Below are positions 9,681-20,979 of a stretch of DNA of 64,000 nt, one piece after another (the stretch's first letter is position 1; each line of letters begins with the position of its first letter). The position numbers and the translations under genes are program-made. The notes beneath the pieces were generated by a model, which saw only the letters and a program-made list of their open reading frames with translations, was not told where the DNA came from and did not search any database. Source of the DNA: Xanthomonas campestris pv. phormiicola (GTDB lineage Bacteria; Pseudomonadota; Gammaproteobacteria; Xanthomonadales; Xanthomonadaceae); contig CP102593.1 of the NCBI GenBank assembly GCA_025666215.1, positions 5,035,001 through 5,099,000 on the forward strand, written 5' to 3'.

Positions 9681-10214
9681 ATGAAATTTTGGTGTTTTTT
9701 ATTCATCATTGCGCCATTTATTGATTTTGCTTATGCGGAAGGGGCATGCCCGCCTGGCCAGTACCCGATTGGAGGGCAGGGCGCAATTGCATGCGCGCCT
9801 ATTCCGCAAGGAAATACTCCACAGCAACAGGCACGCCCGAGTGGGAAATGGATCAAGACTTGGGGAGCCATTGCGGTTGGGTCTATTGATTCCACCACGA
9901 GCTATGGCGTGACTACTGGCAAACTTTCAAAATCTTTGGCAGAGGAAGATGCTATGATACGATGCGCATCTCATGGTGAAACAAACTGCAAAGTTGGGCT
10001 CGCTTATGAAAATCAATGTGCAGTAATAGTTGAGCCACATATAAACGGAAAGCCATTCCCAACTGGATTTATCAGAATTGTCGGCAGAGCTACTGTATAC
10101 GAAGCGAGCAAGGCTGCGCTAGAAATATGCAAAGACGATAATAAGGCAACTTCTGAGGCGAAATGTGAAGTTGTATATGACGCATGCTCAGAGCCAATTT
10201 TTCAGAAATATTGA
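9681..10214 (+). CDS. DUF4189-like exported protein, copy 1
   Basis: A 177-residue protein with a signal peptide (cleavage near FAYAEG), then a conserved ACPPGQYPIGGQGAIACAP block, and a DUF4189-like domain (WGAIAVGSIDSTTSYG, six or more Cys, closing EPIFQKY). DUF4189 proteins are exported and of unsettled function; in xanthomonads they occur near T4SS genes. The coding sequence is far more AT-rich than the virB6 gene 17 bases upstream, which suggests a different origin or a diversified cassette. It is roughly half to 60 percent identical by eye to the copy at 11749. Confidence 0.7.
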   Translation: MKFWCFLFIIAPFIDFAYAEGACPPGQYPIGGQGAIACAPIPQGNTPQQQARPSGKWIKTWGAIAVGSIDSTTSYGVTTGKLSKSLAEEDAMIRCASHGETNCKVGLAYENQCAVIVEPHINGKPFPTGFIRIVGRATVYEASKAALEICKDDNKATSEAKCEVVYDACSEPIFQKY

Positions 10215-10365
10215 TTTTATTGATTGTGGGTTTCAAAATATATAGGAAATCTGACTAACCACATGCATGCAGCACGAGCCGTTAATTGACTGCGTAGCAA
10301 GTGGGCATGCGCGGATTTTCATACATTCCTCAGTCAACCGACATCAATTCAAGGAGTGAAGCGTG

Positions 10366-10686
10366 ATGAAAGTTAAAATCTTATTGGCCGCCTTGCTCAT
10401 GAGTGCCCCAATGATTCAGGCGCAGGCCCAGTCCAGCGGCGGTGGCTTTTATACGCCCATCCCCTACTATGGGAACAACCCATTTCTCTTCTGCACGCTC
10501 GGCGTGCCGACGGATTGCTGGGCACCAATCAACCCGGCCACGGGCACTTTTACGGTGACCAACCCATATTGTTACAACCCTGTCTCGTCCGCACTTTACG
10601 CTCAGGTCTGCCCCCAGGCGTTCCCTAAAGGTGTTCAGGGCCAAAATGCAACGTCGTCCGCAGCCAGCGAGGCACCCGCGCAGTAA
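10366..10686 (+). CDS. Small exported Cys-containing protein, copy 1
   Basis: A 106-residue protein with a signal peptide (MKVKILLAALLMSAPMIQAQAQ), then a Tyr/Pro/Asn-rich mature part with four Cys (FLFC, TDC, NPYC, AQVC) and an Ala/Ser-rich C-terminus. ATG 10366 is preferred over the adjacent GTG because the second copy starts at the equivalent ATG; AAGGAG lies nine bases before it. I do not recognise the family. It always accompanies the VirB6/DUF4189 unit here, so a role in the same envelope system is a reasonable guess. Confidence 0.65.
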   Translation: MKVKILLAALLMSAPMIQAQAQSSGGGFYTPIPYYGNNPFLFCTLGVPTDCWAPINPATGTFTVTNPYCYNPVSSALYAQVCPQAFPKGVQGQNATSSAASEAPAQ

Positions 10687-10737
10687 AGCATCGGAGAGGA
10701 TTCGATTTAGCGCGCGGCAGACTGGATCAATCCGCTG

Positions 10738-11730
10738 AACTGGGTCAGCGTCATCGCCATGACTGCGGTCATCCTCTGGGTGATGCTGGCCGGCTACCGC
10801 ATCGCCACCGGCCAATCGCGCGAGTCGGCACTGGCCACCATGGTCAAGGCCACCAAGATCGTGGTCATCCTCGGCATCGCCAGCGCCGTGGGTGCCAACG
10901 GTGCCATGCTGCACAAGACCATGACCGACAACCTGGATCAGGAGATCCACGGGCTGTTCACCGGCGATGCCGGTAGCGCCGCCGATGCCATCGACGAGAA
11001 CCTGGCCTATACCCAGCTCGCCCTGGCCGCCGTGGATGTGGTCCGCATCAGCCCCACCGATCCCGAATCGCTGGACAAGAAGAACAAGGCCCTGTTCATG
11101 GCCGGCTTCGGCGCCGCCAGCCCCGCCATGGCCGCCGGTGCGATGCTGCTGCTGTTCAAGTTCACCATGGCCTTCCTGGTCGGCGTCGGGCCCATCTTCA
11201 TCCTCGCCCTGATGTTCGATCAGACCAAGGACCTGTTCAAGAAGTGGCTGTTCTACGTCATCGGCACCCTGTTCTCCATGTCCATGCTCTCCGTGGTCTC
11301 GGCCATGGTGCTCAAGCTCTCGACCAAGGTCGCCATCGCACTGTGGGCCAGCAAAAGCATCAACGGCCTCCTCGGCACCGATACCGAAGGCCTCAGTTCG
11401 CAGGCGCTGCAGCAGGGTGGTATCGGCTTGCTGCTCACTGTCCTGATCGTCACCATGCCCACCGTCGCTGCCGCATTGTGGCAAGGAAATATGGGAACGT
11501 TCATGGCGTATTCGGCGTTTGGTGCTGGCGCGTCACCTGGGCCGCAGGGGCAGCCGCCGGGAGCGTATGCGCCGCGGCAGATCGGCACTGACACAGCAAT
11601 GTCAGGTGGGCAGACTACTGCTACACCGTCAACTGGCAACCGAACTTCGGGCATGCCGCAAACACTCCCAAATTCTGAAGGAAGCGGATCTATGGGCCAA
11701 GCAAATAAGAATCCCAGTCAATTTATCTGA
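10738..11730 (+). pseudogene. VirB6-like copy 2, 5'-truncated
   Basis: The frame is nearly identical to the intact virB6 from codon 50 onward, but the first 49 codons are missing. The in-frame sequence before it begins after a TAG at 10708 and has no start codon until ATG 10759, an internal Met with no ribosome binding site. If translated from 10759 it would give a 323-residue protein lacking the N-terminal domain but keeping all main membrane segments. Its tail (RQIGTDTAMSGGQTT) differs from copy 1 and then reconverges on GSGSMGQAN. It is probably non-functional, or serves as a donor for recombination with copy 1. Confidence 0.75.
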
Positions 11731-11748
11731 TTGTGAATTGGGGCGTAC

Positions 11749-12288
11749 ATGAAATTTAGCTTTCTGTTAATTGCCTTTCTCGCGTGCATGATTGGCACCG
11801 CTCGTGCTGAACAAGGCTGTCCACCTGGTCAATATCCAATTGGGGGGCAGGGTGCTGCAGCCTGCGCACCAATTCCCCAAGAAAATCAGATCCAGCAACA
11901 ACCAGCCGTTCCAAGCGGAGAGTGGATCAAAACATGGGGAGCAATCTCAATCGGATCCGTTGATTCCACGACGATCTACGGCGTTACTACAGGCAAACTC
12001 TCAAAATCCGAGGCAGAAGAGGATTCATTAAGGCGCTGTTCCTCTCGCGCAAAGGACAATTGCAAAGTTATTTTTTCGTACCGCAATCAATGCGTAGCGC
12101 TCGCCGAACCTCAAATAGACGGGCGCGCATTATCCACAGGAATTATCAAATACATTAGCGCAGGAACAATTAATGAAGCGAGCGTTCAAGCGGCCAAAGA
12201 CTGCAGCATGCTCAATAAAAAAACGACCGAAGCGAAGTGCAAGGTCGCATACACCGCGTGCACAGAGCCAATTTTCCATAAATATTGA
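11749..12288 (+). CDS. DUF4189-like exported protein, copy 2
   Basis: A 179-residue paralogue of the protein at 9681. It has a signal peptide (MKFSFLLIAFLACMIGTARA), the same CPPGQYPIGGQGAAACAP block, a conserved WGAISIGSVDSTTIYGVTTGKLSKS core, and a closing EPIFHKY. Divergence from copy 1 is concentrated in the C-terminal half, whereas flanking DNA is nearly identical, so the two copies have diversified, or were replaced, within the array. AT-rich like copy 1. The start ATG lies 19 bases after the virB6 copy 2 stop. Confidence 0.7.
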   Translation: MKFSFLLIAFLACMIGTARAEQGCPPGQYPIGGQGAAACAPIPQENQIQQQPAVPSGEWIKTWGAISIGSVDSTTIYGVTTGKLSKSEAEEDSLRRCSSRAKDNCKVIFSYRNQCVALAEPQIDGRALSTGIIKYISAGTINEASVQAAKDCSMLNKKTTEAKCKVAYTACTEPIFHKY

Positions 12289-12442
12289 TTTCTGATTGAT
12301 TATGGATTTAAGGTAGATAGGAAGCCTGAATAACCATATGCACACAGCACAAATCATTTGAATTTACTGCGCAGCAAGTGGATCATTCACAGATTCTCAT
12401 ATTTCTTCAGCTAGTCGACATCAATTCAAGGAGTGAAGCGCG

Positions 12443-12763
12443 ATGAAAGCTAAAATCTTATTGGCCGCCTTGCTCATGAGTGCCCCAATGACTCAGGCGC
12501 ACGCCCAGTCCAGCGGCGGTGGTTTTTATACGCCCATCCCCTACTATGGGAACAACCCATTCCTCTTCTGTACGCTCGGCGTGCCGACGGATTGCTGGGC
12601 ACCAATCAACCCGGCCACGGGCACTTTTACGGTGACCAACCCGTATTGTTACAACCCTGTCTCGTCTGCACTGTACGCTCAGGTCTGCCCCCAGGCGTTC
12701 CCTAAAGGTGTTCAGGGCCAAAACGCCACCTCGTCCGCGACCAGCGGAGCACCCGCGCAGTAG
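12443..12763 (+). CDS. Small exported Cys-containing protein, copy 2
   Basis: A 106-residue near-duplicate of the protein at 10366, with only a few substitutions (QAHAQS for QAQAQS, and changes near the C-terminus). Signal peptide and all four Cys are conserved, and AAGGAG lies nine bases before the ATG. Preservation of both copies, while the neighbouring virB6 copies decay, suggests selection or a recent duplication. Confidence 0.65.
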   Translation: MKAKILLAALLMSAPMTQAHAQSSGGGFYTPIPYYGNNPFLFCTLGVPTDCWAPINPATGTFTVTNPYCYNPVSSALYAQVCPQAFPKGVQGQNATSSATSGAPAQ

Positions 12764-12810
12764 GGCATGGGCGGGGATCGGATTTAGCGCGCGGTACACG
12801 GGATCATCCG

Positions 12811-13122
12811 ATGAACCGGGTCAGCGTCATCGCCATGACCGCGGTCACCCTCTGGGTGCTGCTGGCCGGGTATCGTATCGCCACCGGCCAATCGCGCGAG
12901 TCGGCACTGGCCACCATAGTCAAGGCCACCAAGATCGTGGTCATCCTCGGCATCGCCAGCGCCGTGGGTGCCAATGGCGCCATGCTGCACAAGACCATGA
13001 CCGACAACCTGGACCAGGAGATCCACGGGCTGTTCACCGGCGATGCCGGTAGCGCCGCCGATGCCATCGACGAGAACCTGGCCTATACCCAGCTCGCCCT
13101 GTTCTCCATGTCCATGCCATAG
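12811..13122 (+). pseudogene. VirB6-like copy 3, truncated and internally deleted
   Basis: The 103-codon frame starts MNRVSVIAMTAV, follows copy 1 to DENLAYTQLAL, then jumps to FSMSM and stops two codons later. In the intact gene these two points are about 250 bases apart and both are preceded by CCCTG, so a deletion between short direct repeats explains the join. The rest of the gene and its DUF4189 partner are missing. This marks the right end of the array. Confidence 0.85.
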
Positions 13123-13217
13123 GCGCTTCCTCTGCAGCGATGAAACCGTAGACGCGCTCACAGCAATAAGCCGCCGCGTGAATCGGCCGCCGCGCGATGA
13201 CGCAGCGGCACGGCAAA

Positions 13218-15011
13218 TCACTTCCGCTGCGCCGGCACGAATCCCTCGTCCACCGCGGTCGCCAGCTGATCCGGCGGCAGCAGGCCTTGGTCGAGCAGGA
13301 AGTTGTTGAACTTGAGCCGGTCGAATTTCGCGCCCAGCGCCAGTTCGGTGCGCATGCGCAGTTCCATGATGCGGCTGTAGCCGTAGAAGTAGCTGCCGGC
13401 CTGGCCGGGCGCACGCACCATGTAGCGGTCCAGTTCCTGCCGTGCCATCGCCGGCGACAGGCCGACGTCGTTCTCCAGCACCAGGCGCGCGCGTTCGCGG
13501 TCGGTCAGGCCCAGGTTGAGCATCGGGTCGAGCATGGCGCGCGCGGCGCGCAGCAGGCGGAACTGCAGCGCGATCAGCTGCCCGTCCAGCGGTTCGTACG
13601 GCACCATTTCGGCTTCGGCGTACAGCGCCCAGCCCTCGACGTTGACCGAATTGAACGCGAACATGCTGCGCGCCAGCGAGACGCCGCGCTCGACCATCGC
13701 GGTGAACTGCAGTTCGTGGCCGGGCCGGCCCTCGTGCGCGCTCAGCGTCCACGCCGCCGAGCCGAAGTTGAAGTCGTCGTAGTGCTCGCCCTTGCCGGCG
13801 GTATCCGGATTGCCCAGCGGCAGCACGAAGGTGCCCTGCTCGCCGGTATTGCCGACCAGCGGCGCCGGGCGGAAATGCGGCGCCGGCTGCGCCGCGCTCT
13901 CGGCCGCCGACCCCAGGCGCATCTGCATCGGCCGCTGCGGCACATCGACGATGCGCTGCTGGCGGATGATCGGATCGATCTGCGCGATGACGTCGCGGTA
14001 ATGGGTTTCCAGCTGGTCGTTGGCGATGGTGTCGCGCTTGAGCGCGCGGATCACGGCGCGGTAATCGCCGGGATCGTCGACCTTCAGGCCCTTGGCCTTG
14101 GCCACCAGCGGCGCCAGCTGCTGCATCGCCGCGCGGGTCTCCATGAATTCCAGTTGCGCGCGCTGCATCAACAGTTGCGGCGGGATGTCGATGCCGACCT
14201 GCTTGAGCTGGAAGGCATACAGCTGCGGCGGCAGGCGTGCGTCCTCGCGCGCCTTCGGCAGGACCACCTTGCGCGTCCATGCGGCGTAGTCGTTGAACTG
14301 TTTGTCCATGGCCGCCAGCGCCGGATCGGCGCCGTCGATCTTGTAGGTCGCGAACAGTTCGCGAATCCCCTTGGCGTAGGTGTCCACATTGCTCAAGGCC
14401 TGCTCGACCTCGCGCCGGGTCGGCGGCAGCAGCGCGCCGTCGGCGAGTTTTTCCTCGTAGCGCTGGCGCGCCAGCACGAGCGAGGAGCTGCTGCCGGGCG
14501 CCAGGCCGACATAGCGCTGCAACCGGTCCAGCGCCTTGGCCCGGCGCGCCGCCGGCACCTGTTCGGACAGCAGATTGTTGAGTCCGCCGAACACCATCTG
14601 CGGCGCATCCTGCCACGGCAGCAGCAGGCGTTCGTTCAACGTGCTGCCTTCGACGGCCTGGTCGGCGGCGTGGATCATGATCGCCAGGTCCTGGCGCACG
14701 TTGGGATCGCGCTCGACCTCCAGCTTCTCCTGCAGCGCGCGCCGGGCCTTGGCGATCGCGTCGCGATAGCGGCGGGCATTGTCCGGCCCCAGGTCGGTGA
14801 CCTTGTCGTCGTACCCCGGCACGCCGAAGAAGCTCACTTCCTCGGGTTGGAACGGCGCCTGCGCCTGCAGCAGGATCTGCGCGACGTCGTTGCTGCGCTT
14901 CACCCATGCCGGGCTGGCGGCCTCGGCCGAAGCGGCAGCCGGCGCGGCCTGCGCAAGCACAGGCAATGGCGCGACCAGGGCCAGCGCGATGGCGAGGACG
15001 AGTGGCTTCAT
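13218..15011 (-). CDS. DUF885 family exported metallopeptidase-like protein
   Basis: A 597-residue protein with a signal peptide (MKPLVLAIALALVAPLPVLAQA). The DUF885 hallmark is visible as HEGRPGHE at residues 426-433, where His426, Glu427 and His432 would bind zinc; a conserved NVEGWALYAE block follows. The family is annotated as putative carboxypeptidase/peptidase-like, with few characterised members. It lies in a cluster of exported peptidases (with 15936-18167) and ends about 95 bases from the T4SS remnant on the other strand. Confidence 0.85.
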   Translation of the reverse strand: MKPLVLAIALALVAPLPVLAQAAPAAASAEAASPAWVKRSNDVAQILLQAQAPFQPEEVSFFGVPGYDDKVTDLGPDNARRYRDAIAKARRALQEKLEVERDPNVRQDLAIMIHAADQAVEGSTLNERLLLPWQDAPQMVFGGLNNLLSEQVPAARRAKALDRLQRYVGLAPGSSSSLVLARQRYEEKLADGALLPPTRREVEQALSNVDTYAKGIRELFATYKIDGADPALAAMDKQFNDYAAWTRKVVLPKAREDARLPPQLYAFQLKQVGIDIPPQLLMQRAQLEFMETRAAMQQLAPLVAKAKGLKVDDPGDYRAVIRALKRDTIANDQLETHYRDVIAQIDPIIRQQRIVDVPQRPMQMRLGSAAESAAQPAPHFRPAPLVGNTGEQGTFVLPLGNPDTAGKGEHYDDFNFGSAAWTLSAHEGRPGHELQFTAMVERGVSLARSMFAFNSVNVEGWALYAEAEMVPYEPLDGQLIALQFRLLRAARAMLDPMLNLGLTDRERARLVLENDVGLSPAMARQELDRYMVRAPGQAGSYFYGYSRIMELRMRTELALGAKFDRLKFNNFLLDQGLLPPDQLATAVDEGFVPAQRK

Positions 15012-15317
15012 CGGTGGATCTCCAGCAGGACGATGCGGCGACCGTACGCGGCGCGCGCACGGCCGGCAAGCTGCCGAAGGTCACGGCCGCACCCGGCGGC
15101 CGGCGACACGCTCGCGAAACGGAAGCGGACGGCGCAGCGCGGCGGCCGCTGCGAGGTCGCGAAATGCATCCACGGGCCGCCCGCTTGCGGTCGGCAGGAC
15201 GGCGACACCGCGATGCGCTGCAACCACCGTGCCCGCGCAACACAGCGATTCGCCGGATTTGGCCAGCCGACTTGCGGCTCGCCTGCAGCTGCACCGCACG
15301 CCGCGGCGCGTATGCCT

Positions 15318-15896
15318 CTACTGCGCGCTATCGGCCTCGACCGGCGCGGCCGGATCGGCGTCGGTCTGCGCCGCATCGGCATCCATGCCGGAATCGGATT
15401 CGGCATCGGTCTCGCCGGCGGCGTCCACGCCGGGCTCGAGCAGCGAGATCGCCTCGCCGGCGTCGGGCAGCACCTGCAAGGTCGTGTAGTGCCATTCGCC
15501 GGCATGGCGCTCGGCCTCGATGTACAAAGTGCCGTTGCCGCGCGAGCCGTGCAGCGACACTGTGAGGTTGGCGCTGCCGGTGCCGTTGCTGGTGGCAATG
15601 CTGCCGCTGGGCATGATGCCGTCCTCGATCGGCTCCCCGAGCGCGGCGACCACCCGCGGGTTGACCTTCGCTCCGGCCAAGCCGATACGGTACGGCTCGG
15701 ACGCCTTGGTGACACTCGCGATGCCGAACACGAACACCGCGATCGAGGCCAGCAGCACCGCGCCCAACAGCAGCGCCAGCAGCGGCACCGCCCATTTCCA
15801 GTGGCGTGCCCACCAGCCGCTCCGGGCCGCTGCCGGCGGCGCGGCGGCAGCGGGATCAGACGCGGGCGAACCGGGTAACGGTGGCGGGGTGGACAT
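15318..15896 (-). CDS. Coa1-like membrane-anchored protein
   Basis: A 192-residue protein: Pro/Ala-rich cytoplasmic start, one membrane segment at about residues 33-60, and a periplasmic domain with the pattern NPRVVAALGEPIEDG...GSANLTVSLHGSRGNGTLYIEA, which resembles the cytochrome oxidase assembly (Coa1) family. The C-terminal 40 residues are acidic and repetitive (DADAAQTDAD). Whether it helps oxidase assembly is unproven. It lies between two exported peptidase genes on the same strand. Confidence 0.65.
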   Translation of the reverse strand: MSTPPPLPGSPASDPAAAAPPAAARSGWWARHWKWAVPLLALLLGAVLLASIAVFVFGIASVTKASEPYRIGLAGAKVNPRVVAALGEPIEDGIMPSGSIATSNGTGSANLTVSLHGSRGNGTLYIEAERHAGEWHYTTLQVLPDAGEAISLLEPGVDAAGETDAESDSGMDADAAQTDADPAAPVEADSAQ

Positions 15897-15935
15897 GCAG
15901 ACCTCCTTTTCGGCGAGAGACGGTGCGGATGGCGA

Positions 15936-18933
<2,998 letters not shown>

Positions 18934-19045
18934 GGCGGCGGTCCGGAACACGGGGCGCCCAGTGTAGCCGCGCCCAGCGCTTGGCAGCATCCCGGCAGGC
19001 CGGTACCCTGCGGCCTTCCTGCAACGCAGCATCCGCTATCACGCC

Positions 19046-19654
19046 ATGAGCCCGCCGTCTCCGCCGCCCCGCCTGAATCCGTTGTCCAGCCTGATCTTCG
19101 CTTCGCGCTGGCTGCAGCTGCCGCTGTACCTGGGATTGATCGTGGCCCAGGGCGTCTACGTGTTCCTGTTCGGCAAGGAGCTGTGGCACCTGATCCACGA
19201 GGCGCCGAGCCTGGGCGAGCAGCAGATCATGCTGATCGTGCTCGGCCTGATCGACGTGGTGATGATCTCCAACCTGCTGGTGATGGTGATCGTCGGCGGC
19301 TACGAGACCTTCGTCTCGCGGCTGGGCCTGGAAGGCCATCCGGACCAGCCGGAGTGGCTGAGCCACGTCAATGCCAGCGTGCTGAAGGTGAAGCTGGCGC
19401 TGTCGATCATCGGCATCTCCTCGATCCACCTGCTCAAGACCTTCATCGCGGTCGGCGCGCTGGGCGGCATGCCGCTGTGCTCGCCGGACCAGCTGGCCAG
19501 CGCCGCCGCCACGGTGGACCTGAAGAGCTGCGCCACGCTGACCGCGACCGGGGTGATGTGGCAGACCATCATCCACGGCGTCTTCATCCTGTCGGCGATC
19601 GGCATCGCCTGGACCGACCGGCTGATGGCCGCGCCGGAAAAACCGGCGCACTGA
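19046..19654 (+). CDS. YqhA/UPF0114 (TIGR00645) family membrane protein
   Basis: A 202-residue protein with about four membrane segments (roughly 23-45, 65-90, 115-135, 165-190). The motif [22 protein letters not shown], split by the family's conserved Gly-Gly-Tyr, identifies the UPF0114 family. Function in the inner membrane is unknown. It is divergent from the GST gene with about 110 bases between, enough for both promoters. Confidence 0.85.
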   Translation: MSPPSPPPRLNPLSSLIFASRWLQLPLYLGLIVAQGVYVFLFGKELWHLIHEAPSLGEQQIMLIVLGLIDVVMISNLLVMVIVGGYETFVSRLGLEGHPDQPEWLSHVNASVLKVKLALSIIGISSIHLLKTFIAVGALGGMPLCSPDQLASAAATVDLKSCATLTATGVMWQTIIHGVFILSAIGIAWTDRLMAAPEKPAH

Positions 19655-19833
19655 CCCTGCGTGCGAGGGGTCACGCTTTTCCGGCCGTCGGCACACGGCC
19701 GTCAAGCGCGCAGCGGGAGTGGATGCTAGATTGTCGGGTGGGATGCGCTGGCAGGGACGGGGGAGCCGGACCGGCCGCGCACGCGAACCACCGCTGCGTA
19801 CTCATGGCCATCACCGGGGATTAGGGGGGAAGC

Positions 19834-20844
19834 ATGTTGCAGGTAACGACATTCGCAAGGGCGCGCCGCATGGCGTCCGTAGTGCTGCTGGCCGCACTGG
19901 CGGCCTGCTCCAAGCAGGAAGACGCCACCCCGGCCGCCGCGCCGGCGGCCAAGCCCGCGGCAACGGCGCCGGCCGCACCGCCGGTCTCGGCCAAGGTGCA
20001 GTCGATGGGCACCGAACAGCTGCACGAATCGGCCAGCCAGGCGCTGCGCGAGAACCGCATGTATGCGCCGGCCGGCAACAACGCGGTCGAGTACTACCTG
20101 GCGTTGCGCGACAAGCAGCCGGACGACGCCGGGGTGAAGAGCGCGCTGACCGATCTGATGCCGTACACGCTGATCGCCGCCGAGCAGAGCATCAACCGCG
20201 AGGACTTCCCGGAAGCGCAGCGGCTGGTCGCGCTGATCGAGAAGATCGACAGCCAGGCGCCGGCATTGCCGCGGCTGAAGCTGGGCGTGAGCAACGGCAT
20301 GCAGTCCGCGGCGCAGCGCAGCCAGGAAGAGACCGACAAGGTCAAGAAGGAGGCCGAACAGAAGGCCAAGCTGCTGGCCGAGCAGCACAAGCAGGCGCAG
20401 CAGCAGGCCAGCGAGGCGCAGGCCGCGCAGCAGATCGCCGCGCAACAGGAAGCCGCGCGCCGCGAGAGCGCACGCCAGGAAGCCGAGCGCCAGGCCGCCG
20501 CCGCGCGCAGCGCGCCGACCCCGGCTCCGGCAGCCGCACAGCCTGCGGCCACGCCGCCGCCGGCCGCCGCCACGGCCGTCGCCAGCACGCAATCGCTGCG
20601 CGCGATCAGCACGCCGGCGCCGCGCTACCCGCCGGAAGCGCTGCGCTCGGGCACCGCCGGCGAAGTGCTGTTGGAGATCACCGTCGGCACCGACGGCTCG
20701 GTCACCAACGCCCGCGTGCTGCGCGCCACTCCGGCGCGGGTATTCGACCGCGAAGCGCTGAACGCGACCAAGCGCTGGCGCTTCGAGCCGGTCAGCGCGC
20801 CGGTCACGACGCGGCGCACGTTGGCGTTCAATCCCGGCGGCTAA
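19834..20844 (+). CDS. TonB C-terminal domain lipoprotein
   Basis: A 336-residue protein with a signal peptide and lipobox-like LAAC (Cys25), an Ala/Pro-rich linker, a helical region (about 55-150), a long Gln/Glu/Ala coiled-coil-like stretch (about 165-215), and a TonB C-terminal domain (about 250-336: TPAPRYPPEALRSGTAGEV, then WRFEPV). TonB-type proteins pass energy to outer-membrane receptors, but this one is lipid-anchored rather than having a TonB membrane helix, so a structural role is also possible. A strong terminator follows directly. Confidence 0.8.
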   Translation: MLQVTTFARARRMASVVLLAALAACSKQEDATPAAAPAAKPAATAPAAPPVSAKVQSMGTEQLHESASQALRENRMYAPAGNNAVEYYLALRDKQPDDAGVKSALTDLMPYTLIAAEQSINREDFPEAQRLVALIEKIDSQAPALPRLKLGVSNGMQSAAQRSQEETDKVKKEAEQKAKLLAEQHKQAQQQASEAQAAQQIAAQQEAARRESARQEAERQAAAARSAPTPAPAAAQPAATPPPAAATAVASTQSLRAISTPAPRYPPEALRSGTAGEVLLEITVGTDGSVTNARVLRATPARVFDREALNATKRWRFEPVSAPVTTRRTLAFNPGG

Positions 20845-20877
20845 GAAAAAAAGCCCGGCTCCGCCGGGCTTTTTTTG
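20845..20877. terminator. Bidirectional intrinsic terminator
   Basis: A perfect nine-base stem (AAGCCCGGC / GCCGGGCTT, 20851-20871, loop TCC) is flanked by an A-run on the left and a T-run (20870-20876) on the right. It starts right at the stop of the TonB-domain gene and can also serve the convergent ABC operon. Confidence 0.95.
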
Positions 20878-20968
20878 GGAATGGAGAATCGGGAATGGGG
20901 AATCGCGGAAGCGCTGCGTCCGGTCGGCATTCCCGCTTTTCCTATTCCCGGTTCTCCATTCCCGTTTC
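20878..20968. repeat. GGGAAT-type inverted intergenic repeat
   Basis: Several GGGAATGGAGAATC-type units on the left (20878-20905) are mirrored by ATTCCC-type units on the right (20929-20966), giving a long imperfect inverted repeat between convergent genes. Related short units occur at about 50928-50948 and GGGATTA units at 54058-54075. These are common in xanthomonad genomes. Confidence 0.7.
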
Positions 20969-20979
20969 CCGGCTCTCAA

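Larger units (their letters stand above)
8671..13110 (+). repeat. Tandem duplication array of the VirB6-DUF4189-small protein unit
   Basis: Equivalent virB6 positions recur at 8671, 10738 and 12814, giving periods of 2067 and 2076 bases. Each unit has a nearly identical virB6 core, a divergent 3' tail plus DUF4189 gene, and a nearly identical small Cys-protein gene. The third unit is only a virB6 fragment. Junctions at 10690-10740 and 12770-12815 share the sequence GATTTAGCGCGCGG, which shows they come from the same duplication event. Confidence 0.9.

Noticed and set aside
20878..20968. GGGAAT repeat considered as a CRISPR array
   Set aside because: Units are short, directly mirrored and lack equal-length unique spacers; no cas gene is present.
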